A stretch of DNA of 23,709 nt, from the NCBI GenBank assembly GCA_000827205.1, contig KN832555.1, positions 3,579,746 through 3,603,454 of the forward strand. Reading direction: 5' to 3'. Shown one piece after another: positions 19,434 to 23,709 of this stretch. The stretch is from Plicaturopsis crispa FD-325 SS-3 (taxonomy: Eukaryota; Basidiomycota; Agaricomycetes; Amylocorticiales; Amylocorticiaceae). The position numbers were made by a program, and so were the translations under genes. The notes under the pieces are model-generated. The model was not told the origin of the DNA. It worked only from the letters and a program-made list of their open reading frames with translations, and did no database searches. Each line of letters starts with the position of its first letter. Position 1 is the stretch's first letter.

Positions 19434-20483
19434 ATGTCTCACCCCGACGCCAACGATAACTCCGAGCACAGCGCTCACGGACGTTCCGGGGTACCGCCCA
19501 TGGACACGCCCCAGCCGGGCATACACGCCCCGCATCCGTTCGACGGACGGCCGTATCCGCCTGGGTTCCCACCCGCGTACCCGCCCCAATACTGGAACGG
19601 GTCGTACTGGGCACCAGGCGCACCCGGCCCACAGGTGCCGGGCAGCCTCTACCCGGCGCAGCCAGCGTCATTCCCGGCGCATGCGCCCCCAGGATTCGGG
19701 TTTTACCCACCGCATCAGCAGATGCCCACAGTGGCGGCACCGATCGTGGACGCTGTCATGCGCGAGCCATCTCCACCGGCTGGTCGCTCGCTGCACGATA
19801 GCGCACATGCCAACGAGGCTGTGTTGCTCGACAATGTGCGGAATTCCCGTACCCGAGCCGACACCGACGTTTCGGCCAGCGAAGCGGCGACTCGCATTCG
19901 TGAGCACGAAGAGCTCACCGCCCGATACGAGGAGTCACGACTGCGATTGATCGCAGAGCGCGATTCCGCGGTGGCACGTGCTCAAGTACTGGAAGAGCGG
20001 GTGCGTGAAATGTCCCGCACCATCGACAGGCTCGAAGTCGACGTGATACGTCCGAGCCACGGACGCCGGGTCTCTCCGTACCCTCCTCGCCCGGCCGCGG
20101 CCACGCTGCCGCAGGCGCCCAACGACGGACAGCGTGCCCCGTCATCGGGGCCGACTCGCAGCGCGGAAGCCCCACGGCTACCGTCTACCACGACGCCGTC
20201 AGCGCCCACACGCAGTGTGGACAGCTCGCGGCCCCCGCCGGCGGCACTAGCTCGCACGACGTCTACGCAGCGCGCAACACCCCGCGTCACGGACACATAC
20301 CGCCCAGCGGAGTCCGCGGCTACGAGGACTGCGGACACGTACCGCCCCACGGAGAGCGGCGCGTCTCGGACAGGAGACTCATACCGCAGCCATGGCTGTA
20401 GGATAATTGCAATAGAACCCAGGAAGATGTCGTTGTGGCCAATGCAAAGGAACGCGATATCCGCCGGAGCCCCTATTAGCTAA
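19434..20483 (+). CDS. Third ORF of the gypsy element: Pro-rich coiled-coil protein, 3' truncated
   Basis: The most plausible start is ATG 19434, 176 bases after the integrase stop; the frame is open without ATG back to the pol stop. The N-terminus is strongly Pro/Tyr/Trp-rich (FDGRPYPPGFPPAYPPQYWN, then GSYWAPGAPGPQVPGS). A coiled coil spans about residues 140-205 (TRIREHEELTARYEESRLRL, ARAQVLEERVREMSRTIDRL). A Ser/Thr/Pro/Arg-rich tail follows, ending in three near-repeats of T-x-D-x-Y-R-P-x-E-S near 20287-20390. At about 20387 R1 copy 3 begins, and the last 32 codons to TAG 20481-20483 are R1 sequence, so the natural C-terminus is gone. There is no membrane segment or signal peptide, so it is not an envelope. 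Function unknown. It could be an accessory capsid-like protein or an unrelated gene captured by the element. Confidence 0.6.
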   Translation: MSHPDANDNSEHSAHGRSGVPPMDTPQPGIHAPHPFDGRPYPPGFPPAYPPQYWNGSYWAPGAPGPQVPGSLYPAQPASFPAHAPPGFGFYPPHQQMPTVAAPIVDAVMREPSPPAGRSLHDSAHANEAVLLDNVRNSRTRADTDVSASEAATRIREHEELTARYEESRLRLIAERDSAVARAQVLEERVREMSRTIDRLEVDVIRPSHGRRVSPYPPRPAAATLPQAPNDGQRAPSSGPTRSAEAPRLPSTTTPSAPTRSVDSSRPPPAALARTTSTQRATPRVTDTYRPAESAATRTADTYRPTESGASRTGDSYRSHGCRIIAIEPRKMSLWPMQRNAISAGAPIS

Positions 20484-20800
20484 TGATCCCCGGAAAACGC
20501 TCCGCGCGGCAGGCTTTCGGGCCTCGAAAAATTTTCAAACTCCCTTCCTAAAACAGTGCGGCAGCCCCTATATCTACCTCGGATATTTCGCCTGGCCTTG
20601 GGCCATTCCTCGGGCTGCTCGGGCATCCGTCCGCGGCTTATTAGCCCCTATGGGCCCTTCCAGATTTCCCCTCCCTCCTCGGGCGAACCGCGGGTATACC
20701 TTTGCAGCCACATTAGCCCCTATACCACTTGAAGGGGAATTCGCGCTCGCTCGGGCTTGCCTCGGGCATCCCGGACACCTCTATTGCACTCGCTGTACTC
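20387..20800 (-). repeat. R1 3' block with four AGCCCCTAT motifs (copy 3)
   Basis: Motifs on the plus strand at 20468-20476, 20563-20571, 20643-20651 and 20715-20723, all exact, with steps of 95, 80 and 72 bases as in copy 2. It starts with CAGCCAT, shared with copy 2, and this marks the family's 3' terminus. Confidence 0.8.
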
Positions 20801-20973
20801 TTCATTGCGCGTCCATATGTATGGTCATGCCTCCAAATATTTATTTGATTTATCTACGATTTTTTGCGATTTTTGTTATTCACCTGTTATGCTTGAGCTC
20901 TTATGTGTATACTATATGAGTGTGTGGGGAGCAGCATTATTGTATTTGATTAAAATGCGTAACAAAAAATACG

Positions 20974-21005
20974 CGACGGCGTCGGCGATAGTGGCGACGC
21001 CGTCG
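20974..21005 (-). other. 3' hairpin plus T-run at the end of the R1 core, copy 3
   Basis: A perfect 11-bp stem (CGACGGCGTCG / CGACGCCGTCG) with a 10-base loop. In the sense (minus) direction it is followed four bases later by six T residues (A-run at 20964-20969 on the plus strand). It resembles a terminator or RNA-end structure. Confidence 0.55.
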
Positions 21006-21801
21006 ACATTAGCATAGCCGAAGGGGCGCGACGGCGGGCGACACAATGGTGACCCGTGGGGCCGCCGTCGCATAGGCCCCCCCTGCCGTCGCGCGCCTGC
21101 TCGGAGTGCTGCTTCTGGGCTCGGACGCCTGGCCCGCCGCCTCTCTCCCCGCCGCGCCGCCCTCGTCTCCGCCGCGCTCCTCGTTGCACGGGCCCTGCAT
21201 CGCCACCGTCATTGCCGTGAGCGGCTTACCCCGCGCGCCGCCGGTCGTCGGCATCGGGCTGCGCTGGTTGTGGTCGTGTGCGGTCCTCGTGCCCGTGTGT
21301 GGCCCTACGGGTGCGCGGTGTGCTGCTGGGGGGATAGAACCGGCACACGCACGATGTGCGCGGCCGCGAGGGTTCTGTGTGGGGCTGGGGGTTTATGCGC
21401 TGGCGCCCGATCGATGCAGCCATGCCGCGCTGAGGCGGACCTGGCACGGAACGCGACGCGCTGGGGGTGTGGGGCCGCGACGTGTACACGCACGCGCATA
21501 CTGCGGCGTGGGTACGCCGTGCGCGTGGGGGTGCTCTGTTCGTCGCTGTGTGTTTGCGCGGTGTGCCGCTGGCATCGCGTAGGCGAGCGACAGGAGTGGC
21601 GTGGGGGCAAAGGGCGTGAGAGGCCGTAGGAGGCCGTAGGCGTTCGCGCCTATGGCAAACGCTGGGGGTGGTGCGGGTTGGCGTGGTCGTGGTAGGCGAC
21701 GGCGAGGACATATGTGAATAGCCTAAAAAGATGTTTAGCTCAACAACCAACGGATAAAAAACAAAAAAGAAACTTACAGTGATAAAATTGAAAGGAAAAA
21801 A

Positions 21802-21827
21802 CACCCTCTGCAATTTTGCAGAGGGTG
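21802..21827 (-). other. Leader hairpin of R1 copy 3
   Basis: A perfect 12-bp stem (CACCCTCTGCAA / TTGCAGAGGGTG) with a 2-base loop, 25 bases from the donor at 21777. Relative to copy 1 the stem has a C-G to T-A change on both arms, so pairing is preserved. Confidence 0.8.
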
Positions 21828-22769
21828 GGCTGGCGTCGTTGCGTGGATCGACGCTGACGACAGCGACGACAACGACGAGAGAGAAAACCAACGACGACGA
21901 CGCGTCGATTTCGTTTTCAAACTCCGTCGGCTTTCGCCGGGCTGGCGCTTTCCAGCGTCGTTTTCAATTCCTACCACTTCCAACAGCATTCTAGGGATAC
22001 GAAAAAAATGGGGGGCTTTGTATACGTCCAATGGTTATGCACAAAAAGTTTCGATTTTTTTTGTTGAGCCAGTGTAAGCCAATAAGCGAATGAATGCTCA
22101 AATGTCCACTTTCAGCCGATTTTGAGTGATTTTATCGCTCGTTCAACACTACCCCTTCATTTTGGAGTCCCAAAAAAATCATATTCGAGTTCGCAGGGGC
22201 AGAAAACCCCCAGAATGAGTTTACCGAGGTCGATAGACTGTTGAACCCACTTCAGTAGCCAGAAACAATGCGAGAGCGTGCAGAATCGAGCATTTCGGAC
22301 ATTCCGCGACGCTCAATCTATGGCTCAAACACTCGTTTGAAGGCACATCAATGGGCACATCAATGGGAATCTTACAGTAAGCTCAGTGCGGATGTAAATA
22401 AGTACCCAGAGCATGAATGTATTTTTTTTGGAGCAAAATATCGCGAGGGGAAAGAGCGCAGCGCGAAAACATTCTGAGGCCATGTTGCGATAGTTTGCGA
22501 TAATCTGAGTCATCGCGCGCATTCACTCATTTGGAACCGTCTAAAAAATCTGATAATATTTGTGCACTATCTATGCGTATATACGAGCTCAAACCACATT
22601 TTACAGCACTCAAAAGGAGCTGAAAACGGCGGAGAACGAGCCAAACGGCGCGCTCGACGCTCGCGCCACAGCGCGCGCACGGACCGTCGGAGTTTCAACT
22701 CCAACCAAATGCGGGAATTGGTTCGTTTTTTCCCCGTGTCTTTTCTCCCTCCCACCACATCGCCTCGTT

Positions 22770-22793
22770 GTCGTCGTCGCCAGCGACGACGAC
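22770..22793 (+). other. Leader hairpin of R1 copy 4
   Basis: A perfect 11-bp stem (GTCGTCGTCGC / GCGACGACGAC) with a 2-base CA loop, 21 bases before the donor at 22815. The sequence is unrelated to the hairpins of copies 1-3, but position and shape agree. Confidence 0.7.
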
Positions 22794-23630
22794 TGTTGTA
22801 GGACTCGGGCTCAGGTAAGTACATCAATTATTCTTTTTATCCTCTTCTCCGCGCCGCCCCCGTCGTATGATAATCCCGCCGACCTGGGAAGGCAGAAAAC
22901 GGGCGGCGGCGCCCTTTTTCATTTTTTCTCGTTCGACTGACCACCCCCAGGTCCGACGCTCACTACACCCCCACGCACCACCCACACCCCCACGCACCCC
23001 CACATTCCTCACGCGCCCCCACACTCCCCACGCACCACCACACTCCTCGCGCGCCACGACAACCCGTGCACTACGCACCACGACACCCCGTGCACCACGA
23101 CACCCCGCGCTCCATGACACCCCGCGCATGCGCGCATCACGGCACCCGCGCATACGCGCATCACGACACCCCGCACCAGCACCAGTGTGCGGGACGTCCG
23201 TGCCGACAGCCAGCACGACGACGCACAGCACGACGCGGTCAATAGCCGCAACGCGCCAGTGCAGGCCAGCACCACGCCCACCGTCTCCGCGCCACCACGG
23301 CGCCACTGGTCCACGGAGCAACGGCAGCCGGCTGCGGACGCCGATGTGCAGCAGCACGTCGGCTTCCTGCGGCGGTTCCGCCCCCAGAGGAGACGCGCGA
23401 CGGCGTTTGCCAGCGCAGCCACCCCCGCGGTCTGCAGGAGCGCGTCCACGCGCAGTCCCACCGCCGCCTTCGACGACCAGCCACCGCTAACGACCAGGAG
23501 CAGCGCGACGACGCCGTCCCCAGCACCTCGCGGCGGCGACAGCGTCGTACAGCAGCCGACCACGACGGCCCCCCACTGGATCCACCTCCCCAGCACCTCG
23601 CTGTTGCCCGCCACGAGGAGGACGACAGCG

Positions 23631-23680
23631 GTGGGCTGCAGAATGTTTCGCATTCTGCGGCCCACCACTGTCCTTTTTTT
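23631..23680 (+). other. 3' hairpin plus T7 run at the end of R1 copy 4
   Basis: A 15-bp stem at 23631-23645 and 23651-23665 with loop TTTCG and one T-G wobble position, then eight bases and seven T residues at 23674-23680. The shape resembles an RNA 3' end or terminator. In a fungus a T-run could stop Pol III. Confidence 0.6.
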
Positions 23681-23709
23681 GTCAATTTTCTGTCGAACCA
23701 GGCACGCCC

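Larger units (their letters stand above)
12564..20386 (+). mobile_element. Ty3/gypsy chromovirus, decayed and 3'-truncated
   Basis: Gene order is gag, zinc knuckle, protease, reverse transcriptase, RNase H, integrase, chromodomain, then a third ORF. The order RT-RH-IN and the C-terminal chromodomain define the chromovirus branch of Ty3/gypsy. The coding track is broken four times: a frame change near 14285-14300, TGA at 15575-15577, TGA at 15908-15910, and a frame change at about 17430-17455. All catalytic motifs I checked are nevertheless intact, so the element is relatively young. R1 copy 3 removes everything past 20386, including any 3' LTR. The 5' LTR is not delimited, so the true left end lies upstream of the coordinate given. 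Confidence 0.85.
20387..22490 (-). repeat. R1 repeat family, copy 3 (full-length unit)
   Basis: Left-pointing copy, about 2.1 kb. In sense order: leader 22490-21830, hairpin 21802-21827, intron 21723-21777 (donor GTAAGT, CTAAA branch-like site, acceptor TTTTAG), GC-rich core about 21722-20974 ending in an 11-bp hairpin (20974-21005) and a T-run, AT-rich stretch, then the 3' block ending at 20387 inside the third ORF of the gypsy element. The offset from copy 2 is 12421 bases throughout the 3' block and at the acceptor, and 12419 at the donor and leader hairpin. A possible short spliced product of about 108 residues would start at ATG 22029-22031. It retains CG dinucleotides lost in copy 2, so it appears younger. 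Confidence 0.75.
22500..23690 (+). repeat. R1-like repeat, copy 4, divergent
   Basis: Right-pointing and head-to-head with copy 3. The order is the same as in the other copies: leader with a CGTCGGAGTTTCAAC stretch (about 22687) and GTCGTC triplets; a perfect 11-bp hairpin with 2-base loop at 22770-22793; donor AG-GTAAGTA at 22815; probable acceptor CCCCCAG at 22950 preceded by CTGAC; a CA-rich core at about 22951-23630 with heptamer-like CACGACACCC and CGCATCACG repeats; then a 15-bp hairpin and T-run. The sequence match to copies 1-3 is weak outside short motifs, so membership rests mainly on architecture. The intron, 136 bases, is longer than in the others. Long frames in the core reflect base composition and are not called as genes. 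Confidence 0.5.

Noticed and set aside
7966-20800. The two R1 3' blocks as LTRs of one 12-kb element
   Set aside because: Each block is attached to the same core and leader on one side, so the repeat unit is 2.1 kb. The gypsy genes lie outside both units.

Overview
The window looks like transposon-packed DNA from a filamentous basidiomycete, probably an agaricomycete. Three things point there: short GT-AG introns of 48-74 bases with CTAAY-like branch sites, a Plavaka-type transposase fragment and a multi-exon DDE transposase of kinds I know from mushroom genomes, and a basidiomycete-style Ty3/gypsy chromovirus. I found no convincing conserved host gene. Nearly every coding stretch belongs to a mobile element, and most are broken.

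Layout. 1-1430: right-pointing copy of an unfamiliar repeat family, called R1 here. 1692-2744 (-): coiled-coil protein gene of unknown function. 2779-3390 (+): Plavaka fragment. 3639-6145 (-): nearly full-length five-exon DDE transposase pseudogene with three stops, one frameshift and two lost catalytic acids. 6528-6557: AAAG microsatellite. 6642-7810 (-): LINE-type ORF1/gag-like relic. 7966-10085 (-): R1 copy 2. 10390-10825: CATCCGC tandem array. 10830-11117: MITE-like inverted-repeat element. 11118-12563: mostly unassigned, presumably including the gypsy 5' LTR and leader. 12564-20386 (+): gypsy chromovirus (gag, zinc knuckle, protease, RT-RNase H, integrase with chromodomain) plus a third ORF downstream. 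20387-22490 (-): R1 copy 3, which cuts off the third ORF. 22500-23690 (+): R1 copy 4, head-to-head with copy 3.

The most interesting structure is R1. In its sense orientation it has a conserved leader, a perfect or near-perfect hairpin with a 2-base loop, a GTRAGT...AG intron, a fast-changing GC-rich and CA-rich core of roughly 0.7-0.9 kb, and in two copies a second hairpin followed by a T-run. Copies 2 and 3 also share a 3' block carrying four AGCCCCTAT motifs at identical spacing. I do not recognise this family. It could be a non-autonomous retroelement, a structured RNA or a rapidly evolving small-protein gene family.

Decay is mostly consistent with C-to-T change, often at CpG: TGA stops in several elements, D-to-N and E-to-K changes in the DDE transposase, and CG replaced by TG or CA in the older R1 copy. 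All of this was read by eye. Family names rest on motifs and remembered family patterns, not on database searches.
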